Positions 1 to 10,513 of a stretch of 64,000 nt of DNA are shown piece by piece. The position numbers were made by a program, and so were the translations under genes. The stretch comes from Ophiobolus disseminans (lineage: Eukaryota; Ascomycota; Dothideomycetes; Pleosporales; Phaeosphaeriaceae), in NCBI GenBank assembly GCA_010093685.1, contig MU006221.1:218881-282880 (forward strand), written 5' to 3'. Below the pieces are notes generated by a model, which was not told the origin of the DNA, did not search any database, and saw only the letters and a program-made list of their open reading frames with translations. How positions within the stretch are numbered: the first letter of the stretch is position 1; the number at the start of each line of letters is the position of its first letter.

Positions 1-1998
1 ATGAAGAATGCCCCTCGAGTGTCTGCAGGCATGCGCTCCAGTCTTGTTCAACACTTGGAAGTTGTCTCATCCATCTAGGTATTGCTTGCGAGAAAACCTG
101 CCGTACCACACTATTCTTTGGTGCAAAAATGAGTGCCGAAGAGTAGATCTGGAGCGGTGCCTGTTCAATTGCTTTCCGGCTGTATCGAACTAATCGTAGC
201 GCATCTTGTAATAGTATTTGCAAGTTCTGACCTGTCTGCTATATCACAATGATTGGTCAGCCGTGGATCCTCTCGCCTTAGCTGTCTTCTTTGCCTACCT
301 CGGTCATGTCGGCCAATTGTCTCATTGCCTCTATACCATCCGAGACCCGGCCGAGCCAGCCAAGCGCTTCGAACAGCATCAGCAAGCGCGCCTGCAGGAA
401 CCCATGCACCACTCCTCCATCCTCAAGGGTCATCCCGCCTGCCTTAACATGGTCGGTCCAGTGGCAGCATGCATACTGCACATGTAGCGGGAGACGTTGA
501 TAGACCACTCCATCGACAGATTCATGTACCTGAGTTCCTGGCCAACGCACGCCAAGAATATCGGTCGTGAGCGTCTGCGACATGCTGTCAAGCAGTCTAC
601 GCGCTAGCTGCTCATGTGCCTGAGGCTGTCCACATGGGAAGATCATACATCCTGACCCGGTAGTGAAATAGTCCTTTGCCGACTGATGGACAAAGTATAT
701 GGTCTTCTTTCGGATTGTCAAGAATGAGCCGCACGAGCTGACGAAATTCTGGATTGCCTGTGCGTTGCCAGCGTGTCGGTCGGGTAGGTTTGCAATGTAT
801 CCGACCTCGTCTACCGTTAGTGGACGGCAGGCTACTGTCACTGCACAGAGAAGGCGTTCGCGGAATATTACATGCTCTTTCATCTTTACTTGGCGTAATT
901 GTTGCAGCATGCGCTTATACAACGGTTCGAGCTCCGCAGGAAACAGCTTCATCACCTCAGCCATGTTCCATTCGTACACTTCTTCATCATTTAACGCCTT
1001 GCATACCAAAGCCACCCATAGAAAGGTGCCATGGGCATTGTCATCGAGGTACTGCTGTACTCCCTGGAGAACCGTTCTGCTGTAGCCTTTTTCTTTTGCA
1101 AGCTGCAAAGTCTTATGCCGGATGAATAAGGACACAGCGTTAGACACATGCGTTGTATTTAGTTCTAGACTTGTGTTATGGCGGCTACGCAAGCGCTGTG
1201 TGATATGTTGCTCATTTCGACTAGTGAACACCCACTTGATCCTGCGCGACGCTGCAGGGCTTATCGCTAGGTTGAGGAACATGCGCAACGAGTCCTGCTC
1301 ACACTCGTCCAGTGCGTCGACTAGTAGATACAGTCTCGACACGCTTGCGTCCTGCGCCATATTAGTTAGTGTCGTCCACAGGCTCGGTAGCACGTTGACG
1401 CCCTCGAACAGTCGCTCGCCTGCCTCAGCATATTTCCTCGCCAGGTGTGTCTGCAGCGCCGGCTGTTCAGTGGCTAGCAGGAAAGTCAAGCCCCGCACGA
1501 TTGCCGCAGCGTTGCTTAGCTCCGGCACCGTGTTCTGGCAGAAGAAGAACGCCGTTGCTGCCTTCGGGTTCAGCGTTTCACCTACGCGACGCGCGATCTC
1601 CTCTGTCAGCGCCATCATCATCATCGTCTTGCCCTTGCCCGGATCGCCATGGATCCAGAAGATGCGCGACTCGTCATCCTTCCACCATTGTGCGAACGCC
1701 GCTTCATCAAGGATCCAGTCGCACGAGCCCGCAAGGAGATCGTCTTTGCTGGCGAGGATGCGCGTACGGTCATCGCGCGGGTCGGTGAGGCGCCAGGCAG
1801 GTAGGCATCGCGTGTCTACGTCGCTGTCGGTAGCTAGTGTCGTCAGAGGTTAGTACTTGATAAAGAAATTATGGTGACAGTGCACGCACCCGGTGTCGCA
1901 AAGGTAATCGACCCTCCGTTAGTATCGAAATTGTTCCCCGCAAAGACCGAGCCGCTGCCGGTAGTGCCAAGGCTACCGAACGCGTTCTGCTGGGCCAT
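1..1998 (-). CDS. HET-E-like NACHT-WD40 NLR, 3' end outside window
   Basis: Sensor NLR of fungal non-self recognition. The hand-built model has exons 1998-1890, 1833-299 and 226-<1; introns 1834-1889 and 227-298 keep frame. Residues 1-36 are a short Gly/Asn/Ser-rich tail instead of a globular effector domain. The P-loop GDPGKGKT lies near residue 100 and the Walker B-like LLVDALDECE near 205, both typical of NACHT NTPases. The third exon reads through the conserved linker of HET-E proteins and ends in WSACLQTLEGH, the usual start of the WD40 repeats, so the repeats lie beyond the left edge. The gene sits 349 bp downstream of the PNP-like gene on the same strand, whose C-terminus carries a similar Gly/Asn motif. 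The family is clear; the ligand is unknown. Confidence 0.9.
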
Positions 1999-2347
1999 AG
2001 CACCAGATGGTGCAGTACACAGGGAAACCTAGTTGAGGAGGCGGGCGATGCGGGATGTAGTTGTGTTAGGGAGAAGTTCTCGCAGTCAAAGTAGCAGCGA
2101 CGATACGAGGCAGCGGCAAGGCAGCGGCAAGGCAGCGGCAAGGCAGGCTGCAAGTGTAGTATCCCCAGCTGCAACTCGTGTCAGTCTAGCCCACCACCTC
2201 GGAAGCTGCTTCCTGCTGACACTGGTTTTTTGCCGAAACTTTTTATTTCATAACCACTTCATTTATTGAACGCTGGTGTTGAATCTCTAATGGTTGGCCT
2301 TCAGTAACTAAAAAGAAAACGGTTTCTCTACCTCCATCTGTATCGAT
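1999..2347. promoter_or_regulatory. Intergenic region upstream of the NLR
   Basis: 349 bp between the end of the PNP-like gene and the NLR start, so it should hold the NLR promoter and the PNP 3' end. It contains an 11-bp tandem repeat at 2108-2146. No other regulatory site was recognised. Confidence 0.5.
2108..2146. repeat. 11-bp tandem repeat, about 3.5 copies
   Basis: The unit AGGCAGCGGCA is repeated head to tail three times plus a partial copy, about 110-150 bp upstream of the NLR start codon. It may lie in the 5' untranslated region or promoter. Confidence 0.85.
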
Positions 2348-3445
2348 TCAAAAACTAATTGGCCCACCGCCGGACTGAAATGTACTACCCTGTACCACCT
2401 TTCCTCCAGCCGTCTGAATAGAGCCAACATGATTCACTTGATTGGGAACCAGGTGACAGGTCTGATCATCACTGTCTTGCATACTTGGGCCTGAAGGAAT
2501 CATTGATAATAGCCCCTTCGCATACGCTGCCGCAGTCGCCGCTGCATAGTTCTGCCAGCCCTTATTCTTGTGAGAATCTGCATAGTCGCAGATGCCCCGG
2601 ATAACCACACATGAATGTTCTTCCATAACGCCGGCAGCTTCCATCTCAAAGCAGATTGCTTCATGTTCGAGATGGACCCTGTTGCGTTCGACAGCAGATA
2701 TCTGTAACTGATTGCTCGAGGCAATGTTGCCAAAGTGGACAGACGGCTCGTCGGTCGGCCGTGCAGCAGGCTCTCCGCGCTCAAAGCGCGAAATGGTGTA
2801 GTCTGCGTTGCAGCAGTCTTTGCAGTCGTCAAGCTCCGTGCCTTGGTGCTCATAGCTGTCCTCGAAAAGCCTGTCGCGAATGGGGCCTGGGTCATCGTAC
2901 TGGCCCTGTCGCTTTTCGTCGAGCTTGAGACGTATCTGTTTCAGGGTTTCGCCAATGTTGGTCTTAGACCAGCCTTCCGCTCGAAAGTTGTTGACAGCGG
3001 CCATGAGGTCCCCAGGAACGCCGTTAGTGTGTCCGCGGAAGTTGAGGCGCCCTTGACCTTGCCACGCGCCCTTATCGTACTGCAACACCCCACCGTGGTT
3101 GCCCCGCGGAGAGCTGACCACCACGTCTCCCAGCACAATCTCCGAGGCCGCACCAGCTGGTCCATAGCGAGGTACGCCGCCAGCGATACCGACTAGGAGG
3201 AAGTACTTGATGTTCGGAAATCCATCCCGCATCTTCTCAGCAAGGATTGCAGCTTGGCTGAGCCCTATTCGCCGTTGCACTCCAATAACGACCTTGTGCA
3301 CTCCTACTCGACCGCCCAGATAGAAGACGCCCTTATGTTGGACCTCATCCTGGGGATACTCCTCGTCGAACACAAGTCGTGCAGCTTCCTTCTCTAAAGG
3401 CAGGGGGGAGATCCACCCGATGGTGAAGTGATGATTTGTGGCCAT
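2348..3445 (-). CDS. PNP_UDP-family nucleoside phosphorylase-like protein with C-terminal amyloid-like motif
   Basis: Intronless, 365 aa. It starts with the fungal PNP_UDP signature (FTIGWISPLPLEKEAA), has the phosphorylase glycine loop LLVGIAGGVPRYG near residue 100, and FEMEAAGV followed by RGICDYADSHKN near 285-310. The family cleaves nucleosides to base plus ribose phosphate; fungal members are often fused to, or lie beside, NLRs as effector domains. The catalytic domain ends near residue 315. The last 25 residues (341-365), ending QGSTFQSGGGPISF, form a Gly-rich tail resembling the N-terminus of the adjacent NLR. I infer that this is the effector partner of that NLR. The start is the first ATG and fits the family N-terminus. 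Confidence 0.9.
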   Translation of the reverse strand: MATNHHFTIGWISPLPLEKEAARLVFDEEYPQDEVQHKGVFYLGGRVGVHKVVIGVQRRIGLSQAAILAEKMRDGFPNIKYFLLVGIAGGVPRYGPAGAASEIVLGDVVVSSPRGNHGGVLQYDKGAWQGQGRLNFRGHTNGVPGDLMAAVNNFRAEGWSKTNIGETLKQIRLKLDEKRQGQYDDPGPIRDRLFEDSYEHQGTELDDCKDCCNADYTISRFERGEPAARPTDEPSVHFGNIASSNQLQISAVERNRVHLEHEAICFEMEAAGVMEEHSCVVIRGICDYADSHKNKGWQNYAAATAAAYAKGLLSMIPSGPSMQDSDDQTCHLVPNQVNHVGSIQTAGGKVVQGSTFQSGGGPISF

Positions 3446-3782
3446 GTTGCGGGAAAGGATGTAAACGATGGTTGCAAGGAGGGTTGCAAAACTTAGGTGT
3501 TTGTAGTAGGTAGTTAGGAGATATGAGAGATTGTAGGCAGCAGCGCAGATAAAGAGCAGCGCTCAGCCTTGTCGCTCAGCTTTAACGCTCAGCCTCGTCG
3601 CAACCATCAATCAGGTTTTCCGCAACAAGGCTGGCCCTTGATCACAATCAACGCATTATGGAAATACCAGCATGTGCTCGTAGATAGCGTTGGGATTAGT
3701 AGATTGAGCAAGCTAGCCAACGCTATAGCGACATTTTCCGCCCACTGACTTGCTACTAGAGGATGTAACACTTGTTACACTA
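3446..3782. other. Intergenic, with three CGCTCAGC copies
   Basis: 337 bp upstream of the PNP-like gene. The octamer CGCTCAGC occurs at 3560, 3573 and 3586, about 115-140 bp before the start codon. It could be a transcription-factor cluster or a degenerate short tandem repeat. Nothing else is recognised. Confidence 0.4.
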
Positions 3783-5306
3783 TCACGCTCCAGAGAGTAC
3801 ATCAGCTTTCGACTTTAAGGGAGTCAGATGCTTAGCCCAACGATTCCACCACCGCCACATGACGAGTGTCACAACGGTCATAGGGACTGCGAAGGCCCAG
3901 TAAACCCAGAAATGGCGGGACACGGTAAACGATGAACTTCCAGCATCTCTAGTGGGCTCAAAAGAAAAGAAGTTCATACCAAAAAGCGTCTTTGACCAGG
4001 CCGTTAGTCAGAGCCGGTGTTGCGTTAACACAAGTGACTCACAGAAACAAAGGTAGCTGGCAGAAAGGTCATCGTGACCACGGCAATCGCTCTCATCGCT
4101 GAAGCTTCGTTCGTTGCTTGTTCTCCCATTTTTACCTGGATCTTGCTGTCCCTCTGGGCTGCTGCGTTGAAAGCCTGTAGTGTAAGCTATGAACCAAGGC
4201 AAACGTAACGCTATAAAACTTACAAGAGTAATCTCATTCTGAATGCGAGCATTGTTTGCTTGAGATCGTTCAGTCAAGCCCTCTAGAAATCGAAGCTGAA
4301 ACTCAAGATGTTCCCCGACCGTGTCCCACCTTCTACGCTTGTTCTTGCTGCAGAGACGGTCGATCTCTATTCTAGATCTTTCATGGTGTTGTCGAATTGA
4401 GCTGAGCGATCGTGCAGCCACCTTCAATGTCTCATTGACATGCACGCCGTGTCTTGCGATCTCGTGCAAGAGGACGTAATCAGTTTCTTGCGTCCTCCTC
4501 TGTCTTTGCGTAAGCGCTGACGCGGTTAACTGCTAGTCGTTTCTACTTGTGACTTACAGCTTCCCACCGGCTGATATGGTTCCTGATTGACCACACCGAG
4601 TTATCATACAGCCGAAGCAGCTCGTCCAATATAGGCGTGAAATAAGCGTATGGGAGGGAGAGATCTACTGTCTGCGAACATAACGTTGTGTAGATGGTTG
4701 ATTGCGACTTGACCGGCACATCAAAGCATATGAGCGTGACATGTCCCGACGGATCCCAGGAAGCGAAGAACCCCATTTCGTACCATTCCCATCCATGCTG
4801 CATGCTCTGTGGCCCATGTACGGAGATTTCAGCGTCCCACTCGTTGCGTTTTGCCTTGTAATTAGAGATATGTGGCATGAACGTTCTCTTTGGCCTGAGC
4901 TCGTCGTACGTCTGCTTAATGGTAAAGCGGGACCAGAAAGCTAATGCACAGCTTGTCATTAGTCTCTTAGATGATGCTTAGTGCTGGATTTACTTGCTGT
5001 AACATTTCACTTCCTCATTGTCGTCAAGCCAGAGACTATGTCCAGCAAAGCCATTGGACTGAACATACATCCTGTCAAACAATGCAGGAGGAATCTTTAG
5101 CTGGCTTCCTATGTCTTCTCGCAGCCTTGGAGAGGCGTCAAGGTAGCCCTTCGCGGACGCGAATCCGTGTAGTGTCAGACTGTGCTCCAAGCTGTGGTTG
5201 AAGCAACTCACATCACTTGGACTTGGGCGGAGCTGAGCTCCTACTACGTTATGAGAGGCAGATCTTTGAACTGGACGTTCTTCGCACTTTCAAAATATTG
5301 TCCCAT
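3783..5306 (-). CDS. CorA-like membrane protein (fungal CorA/ALR1 superfamily)
   Basis: Six exons: 5306-5248, 5191-4994, 4951-4558, 4499-4224, 4174-4043 and 3989-3783, giving 421 aa. The long soluble N-terminus is helical. Near the C-terminus a first membrane segment (AIAVVTMTFLPATFVSTLF) leads directly into GMN, the CorA selectivity signature, followed by a loop and a second membrane segment (HFWVYWAFAVPMTVVTLVM). CorA proteins are pentameric divalent-cation channels; many fungal CorA-like proteins are untested and some are associated with NLR-type domains. Its place between two NLR genes makes a role in incompatibility possible, but this is only contextual. The first exon is the least certain part: its donor, GTAGTA, is weak. 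Confidence 0.8.
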
Positions 5307-5667
5307 GTCTTTTCGTGCCGTTCGCACACGTTCGCCGTAATGTCTAGAAGATGAGCCTAAGCCTCAACGCTTGCGATGTAGAGCACGTGCCTAGCCTGAT
5401 GACCTTACTGCTATCAATTTTGTTTGCTGACATTTTGAATTGTGGCAAAGCAGGCATAGAGCCGTTGCTTTGTGTCCTGTTGTAGATGTAGAGCTCCTGA
5501 AAGCAAGCCAGTAAAGCAGCAGCGGGGCGGGGCGGTTGGAGGGACACACCCTCCAGCTCCAGGCGGCCACGTCCAACCAAGCCTGTTAGGCTGAGGCGCT
5601 GTAGCACCTTGTTGCAAACACCTCCACCATCTGTGTATTCTTATAGTGCTATATTCCAAATTGCATC
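5307..5667. other. Intergenic, divergent promoter region
   Basis: 361 bp between the CorA-like gene (minus) and the NB-ARC pseudogene (plus). No motif or convincing ORF was recognised; the short minus-strand ORFs lack homology cues. Confidence 0.4.
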
Positions 5668-7649
5668 ATGGCCTCCGCTATCTTGTTTGGCAATGCTAAT
5701 GCTGGCTTCCAGGGTGGCATCATCAACGGCAACGTGGTACGTTCCACCAGGCACCTGGTGAGTTGCGCAACTACCGGTACCCGCGGGCAAAGAGGGCCCG
5801 AGCAAGCGCTAACAAACCCCGCCTTAAGAGCGACGCGAGACTCCACCCCTCCCAGACATCGTCATACCTTTCGCCCAAGACGTCGACTTTGTCAAGCGAG
5901 GGACGACATGTGATCAGATCAACCGAATATGCGCTGTGCCGAACTCGCGGGCTGCGCTCGTCGGCCTAGGCGGCGTAGGGTAAGTAGAAGACCACTGAAC
6001 CAGCACCACACGCTAACAGCAGAGAAGCAAGTCGCAGATCGCTATCGAGTATGCCTACCGCACGCACAGGCAGTCGTCGGAGATTTGGGTGTTCTAGGTG
6101 CATGCTAGCAACGCCGCCCGGTTTGAGCAGAGCTACCGCAACATCGCCGACCGGGTCAAGATTACTGGGCGGCAAGATCCGCAGGCAAACATCTTCAAGC
6201 TAGTGCATGACTGGCTATGTTGCTGCAAACAGCAATGGCTGCTTGTGCTAGATAACGTTGACAACGCCCGCTTTCTTCTTGAAGGTCAGTCTGATGTTAG
6301 AGGCCAGATTACTAATGCAAGTGGCGCTTCCAGACCACTGCGCGAGTATCTCCCCCACTGTGAGCTCGGCTCCATCCTTGTCACGACGCATAACAAGGAG
6401 GCGGCACAACAGTTAGTTGAAAAGTGCAACATTATTAGTGTTGAGCCAATGGACGAGGCGCAGGCACTAGCGCTGTTCAAGAAGAAGCTAGGAGTAGAGG
6501 GAGACAACGGCAGTATTGTAGAGCTTGCAGTAGCACTCGAGACATGCCGCTCGCTCTTGTGCAAGCCGCTGCATACATCTAGCGAAGCGCACCCCGCTGC
6601 TCAGTAGCACAGTATTTAGAAGAGTTTTAGTGCAGCAACAGCAAAAAGACAAGCCTGCTAGATGACAAAGCAGGACAACTTCAAAGAGACCAGGAGGCTA
6701 AGAACTCAATCATCATTACGTGGCAAATATCTTTCGAGCACCTGCATCATCATGAACTGTCAGCGGCTGGCCTGCTATCACTGATGAACTTCTTTGACCA
6801 GCAGAGAGTTCCAGAAACACTCATTCACAACGGCCAGGGAGTGGAAAGTGCAAGCATAGCTTCAGATAGGAGGGAAAGGTCAACAAGGTAGCGTCTAAGG
6901 GCCTGTTTCAATCGTACTAAGAGTGAGTCTGAGACCCAGCAAGAGCGCAGAGAAAGTGGTGGCGGTGGAGTGAACTTTGAGAACAACGTAGGAGCACTCC
7001 GCAATCTCTGCTTAATATCTATTGGCGCAGATGGCGCCACCTTTAAGACACACAGTCTCGTGCAGCTTGCGACACAGCGTTGGCTTATAGCAAATGGCAA
7101 GCTTGAGTGGTAGAAGCAGTAATTCATCAGCAATCTTTGTGCAAAGTCCCAACAGGACAATATGAGAACTAGGCAGCATGTCAGGCGTTATTTGCGCACG
7201 CTAAGGCGGTATCTGCGCTGATAGAGTGGGCTACGCTATTAAGTCGCGCAGCGTAGTATGTAGAAAGTAAAGAAAGCGCAGGTGAAGTAGAGACGCTAGC
7301 AACGCAGTCGATGAAGGCTCAGAAAAAGCTCTTAGGGCAACACTATCTGGACACAATACAGAGCATTTCAATAGTGGCAGATGCCTACTCACTTGGTGGG
7401 CAATGAGATGCAGCGGAAGAGCTACAGGCGCAAATGATGAAGACTTGCAAGAAGAAGCTGGGAGCGGACCATCCTTCCACGCTGACCAGCATGGCCAACC
7501 TAGCCTTTGCGTGGAAAGCACAAGGTCGGAGTGCAGAGGCTGTTGTCTTGATGAGGCACTGTGTGCAGCAGCGTCAGCGAGTGTTAAAAGCCAGTCAACC
7601 CGATCTCAAGTCATGTTTAGCAGCCTTAGAAGAGGCGGAGGCTGAGTAA
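5668..7649 (+). pseudogene. NB-ARC/TPR NLR pseudogene
   Basis: The order matches intact fungal NB-ARC-TPR proteins. It has a short N-terminus (FGNANAGFQGGIINGNV), an exon carrying VGLGGVG split by an intron from the KSQIAIEYAYR half of the P-loop, then LVLDNVDNA and LVTTHN, and finally a remnant of a kinesin-light-chain-like TPR ending at 7649. It is broken in many places: TAG at about 6095 where the family has Trp (WVF-stop-VHASN), a 1-nt deletion near 6540 before MPLALVQAAAYI, TAG codons just after it and at the LEEF position, and further TAG/TAA codons near 7112 and 7121. Only one clear TPR remains, so the repeat array is short or lost. Most stops are one transition from Gln or Trp codons. 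Not expected to make protein. Confidence 0.88.
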
Positions 7650-8098
7650 GTAGACTTATTTCTAGTGTACGCTTAAAGAAATGCTCCTCAGAGAAGACGA
7701 AATGTACAACTTACAACATAGTGTAACTTTGTCTTGTATGTTAAGCGTGTAGGATTGCATTAGACCTGTTTTACATAGAGGAGTACCTCGAGATTGCGAA
7801 CTAGCTCATTTACAGCTAGTCGATCTCGGTACTCTAGATTGGCTGAGACTAGCAAGGGATATCCTAGCTCAACAGGGGTTCTACAGAAACGTCGCTTGCG
7901 CAAAGGGTGAGGGCGGTTTTGCAAAGTACTGTATTACCGAGTAACAGTCTGAACTAGCAGCGAGTCATTGTTGCCACAATACTCCATCTACTATATTCGG
8001 TCATCCTGTGGAGTTGTAACGACCTCCGGATTGTCGCGCATCAACGTGCTTTGACACTTCGATGCATCAATCTCCCAAGAACACTGAGACTCAATGAA
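7650..8098. other. Intergenic, nothing recognised
   Basis: 449 bp between the NB-ARC pseudogene and the convergent orphan gene. No coding or repeat signal was seen. Confidence 0.4.
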
Positions 8099-8786
8099 CT
8101 ACTCGGACTCTCCGTCAGCATCCTCATCCGTACCATCATCACCTCCCTCATTCTCCACTGCCTCCCCACCATCCCCCTCAATAGGCACCTCCACTCCCGG
8201 CACCATGTTATTTCCCAGCACGCTTTCCATGACAATCTCCGCGCGCTCAGATTCCTGTTCCTCGTCTCGACCCGACATCAATATCGTGACCACGATCTTT
8301 AGTTGCGTCCAAGACCACAGGAACTCTTGAGCCCAGACCTGCTGCTCCGCCTCACTCTTGTCCAAAAGTGCATCGGCTTGGGCGCGCAGCTTGATGAGTT
8401 TGCGAATGAGCTCCTGGGTGAAGTAGCTGATGTAGAGAGGCGATGTGGAGAGGAGGACTGCTGTGGGATCTCTGTCCATGTTGCGGTGAGGATCTAGGCT
8501 GGGTGCGAAGTTAGTGTGTGTACATTACAAGACGACTGGCTATGAGCATTGCGTACCCGGACTCAATCTCCTTTTGGATAAACTCGTGCGCAAGTCGTAG
8601 CTTTTTCTGTAATAATTCCATGTATTGAGTCGCATCCTCGACGGTATTGAAGGCTTTTGGTGGCGCTTCGGGATAGATGGGCTCAGAGATTGGATTGCCA
8701 TATGGGTATTCAGGAAGGTTGAGGTGGTTGAAGCCGTAGTCCATGGCATTAAGCTGTTTAGCGGTAAGTTGCTTTTCGGGCGGCAT
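8099..8786 (-). CDS. Hypothetical protein with acidic C-terminus
   Basis: Two exons, 8786-8557 and 8498-8099, joined by a 58-bp intron with a CACTAAC branch site, giving 209 aa. I chose MPPEKQ as start because it has a good A-at-minus-3 context; an in-frame ATG lies 16 codons upstream. The middle is predicted helical (ELIRKLIKLRAQADALL), and the last 35 residues are mostly Asp, Glu and Gly. No domain is recognised. An acidic tail of this type is common in nuclear proteins, but location is inference. Confidence 0.7.
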
Positions 8787-9250
8787 GGTTGATGGCGATG
8801 GGAAGGTGTTGGGTGGATGTGAGAGGTGCTGCAAGTGCTTTCTACGAGGCGCGCAACCGAGAGATCCGTTTGTACGAACTAGTTAAGTATTAGCGTCGAG
8901 CAGCAAACCTGTGGTGAGTTGGAGTTGAGGGGTTTATTACTCTGCGTGACGCAAGGTCGAGTGTTTCACACACTCTTAGGTAATAGACCACCGTTGACGT
9001 AGCTTCGTAGGTGACTCTGGTGGACGGCTGTTGGGCATAGACTTTTCTAGAAACTCTCTGTGATTAATGTGGATAGTGAGCGACCAGCGCCATCTACGGA
9101 GTCATAGATGAGTCCCAAGTCCAAAATCCTGCATGCTTGCAACGTCCATCGACTACCCATACTTTGCTTCATCGATTCGCCATCACCATCTTGGGGGACA
9201 CACGCCATACAGCGTCGTAAACATACCTCACCATGTGCCGCCCTAGTCCC
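8787..9250. other. Intergenic, nothing recognised
   Basis: 464 bp between two minus-strand orphan genes; it should hold the promoter of the 8.1-8.8 kb gene. Confidence 0.35.
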
Positions 9251-10513
9251 TCAGTACAGCATATTTTTGTAATCCATCTTCTTCCCAAACTTCTTCCCGG
9301 CCTTGGTGTAACAGCTCACACTCAGTTCCACACTTCCATGCTCTAGTCCTGCCTCTAAGGCGCCCATGACATTCTTCAACTCCTGCTGGGTCTTATCGCT
9401 TAGCTCAAAGTTGCCGCCTTTGTCACGTCTCGCACCAGCTTCGTCGAAAAAGCGCTTTTCCATGTATGCGAGAGGAGTTCCATTCGTTGATGTTCGCGAC
9501 AGGAAGCCGATCAGAGCGGCTAAATTGCCTTCGATCATGGTTAGAAGAGGAACGTTGCGGAAGATGTTGCAGGTGTGATGGATGATAATGGCGCTTGTGT
9601 CTGCAACGAAAGGGTCGAGAATTCTGGTGGTGGTGGTTGTTCCGTCTTCGTTGATGCTATCAGCCAAGACCTGCAGCTCTTCCATAACGCATGCATAACC
9701 GCTTGAGTTAAGCTGGAGGTCGCTAGGTGAGTCAGCCATAGTATACTGCAAAGGAAACGTGATGGTGACGCAAGACGGTGGGGGAATCGAGCCCCCTAGA
9801 CGGGTTGACCGTGATGCCTGGAGGATCTCGTCCAAGACGTGACGCTTGAGTTCATCCCAGGTCGGTATCTCTTCGACCTTCATCTTCGCTACCCGCGGTG
9901 CTTCTCTCGGACTGGCTGCGCAGACCTTTTTGGTTGAGGACGCATCCTGGCTGGTTATACCGTCTGGGTTTGCTGTCTCACTTGACCCTTCCACCTGCGC
10001 ATCATCCCGCTTCCGTTTGTGTGACGACGAACATACCGACTTGTCCGACTGCGGGTCGAAGGGTGTCACTTGGATGTTCTCGCTGCCGTCTACAGAAGTG
10101 AAACCTTGGTCAACGTCTGGCTGTAGCCTCCGAGGCTGTTGTTTGCGTACTTTTATGTGCGCCAAAATTGCTTTAGAGATAGCCACGCTAGGCTTCTCAA
10201 GAGCTTGAAGAGCAGTAATGTTGACCCCGTCATCCTTCAAAAGCTTCAGTCTCTCGAAGATGGTGGACTTGTTGGTCCATGTGGCCTCAGTCCAGTTGAG
10301 GTCAAGGCTCAACTTTTTCTTTTGTATACCAGCTAGGCCGAGGGCTTCCCATTCATCGTTTTTGCGCTTTTGTGGTTGTGCAGGAGCGGGCGCCTTGGTA
10401 TGCCTGCGTCGGCTTTTGAGCATGTTCTCGAGCAGCTCAGGGTCTGCGCGCTGGCCGTCAGGTTTTGTGAGGCGAGGGACTTCCATGTCAACTTTTCGCG
10501 TTGCTTTGCGCAT
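9251..10513 (-). CDS. Hypothetical protein, likely nuclear
   Basis: Single exon, 420 aa, starting at a true ATG. The N-terminal 60 residues are very basic (KSRRRHTK, QKRKND) and a second basic cluster (SHKRKRDD) lies near residue 165, both compatible with nuclear import. The N-terminal half is low complexity. The C-terminal 190 residues look globular (ITFPLQYTM, then AAIIIHHTCNIF-like segments) and end in a basic GKKFGKKMDYKN tail. I do not recognise the family. Confidence 0.72.
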   Translation of the reverse strand: MRKATRKVDMEVPRLTKPDGQRADPELLENMLKSRRRHTKAPAPAQPQKRKNDEWEALGLAGIQKKKLSLDLNWTEATWTNKSTIFERLKLLKDDGVNITALQALEKPSVAISKAILAHIKVRKQQPRRLQPDVDQGFTSVDGSENIQVTPFDPQSDKSVCSSSHKRKRDDAQVEGSSETANPDGITSQDASSTKKVCAASPREAPRVAKMKVEEIPTWDELKRHVLDEILQASRSTRLGGSIPPPSCVTITFPLQYTMADSPSDLQLNSSGYACVMEELQVLADSINEDGTTTTTRILDPFVADTSAIIIHHTCNIFRNVPLLTMIEGNLAALIGFLSRTSTNGTPLAYMEKRFFDEAGARRDKGGNFELSDKTQQELKNVMGALEAGLEHGSVELSVSCYTKAGKKFGKKMDYKNMLY

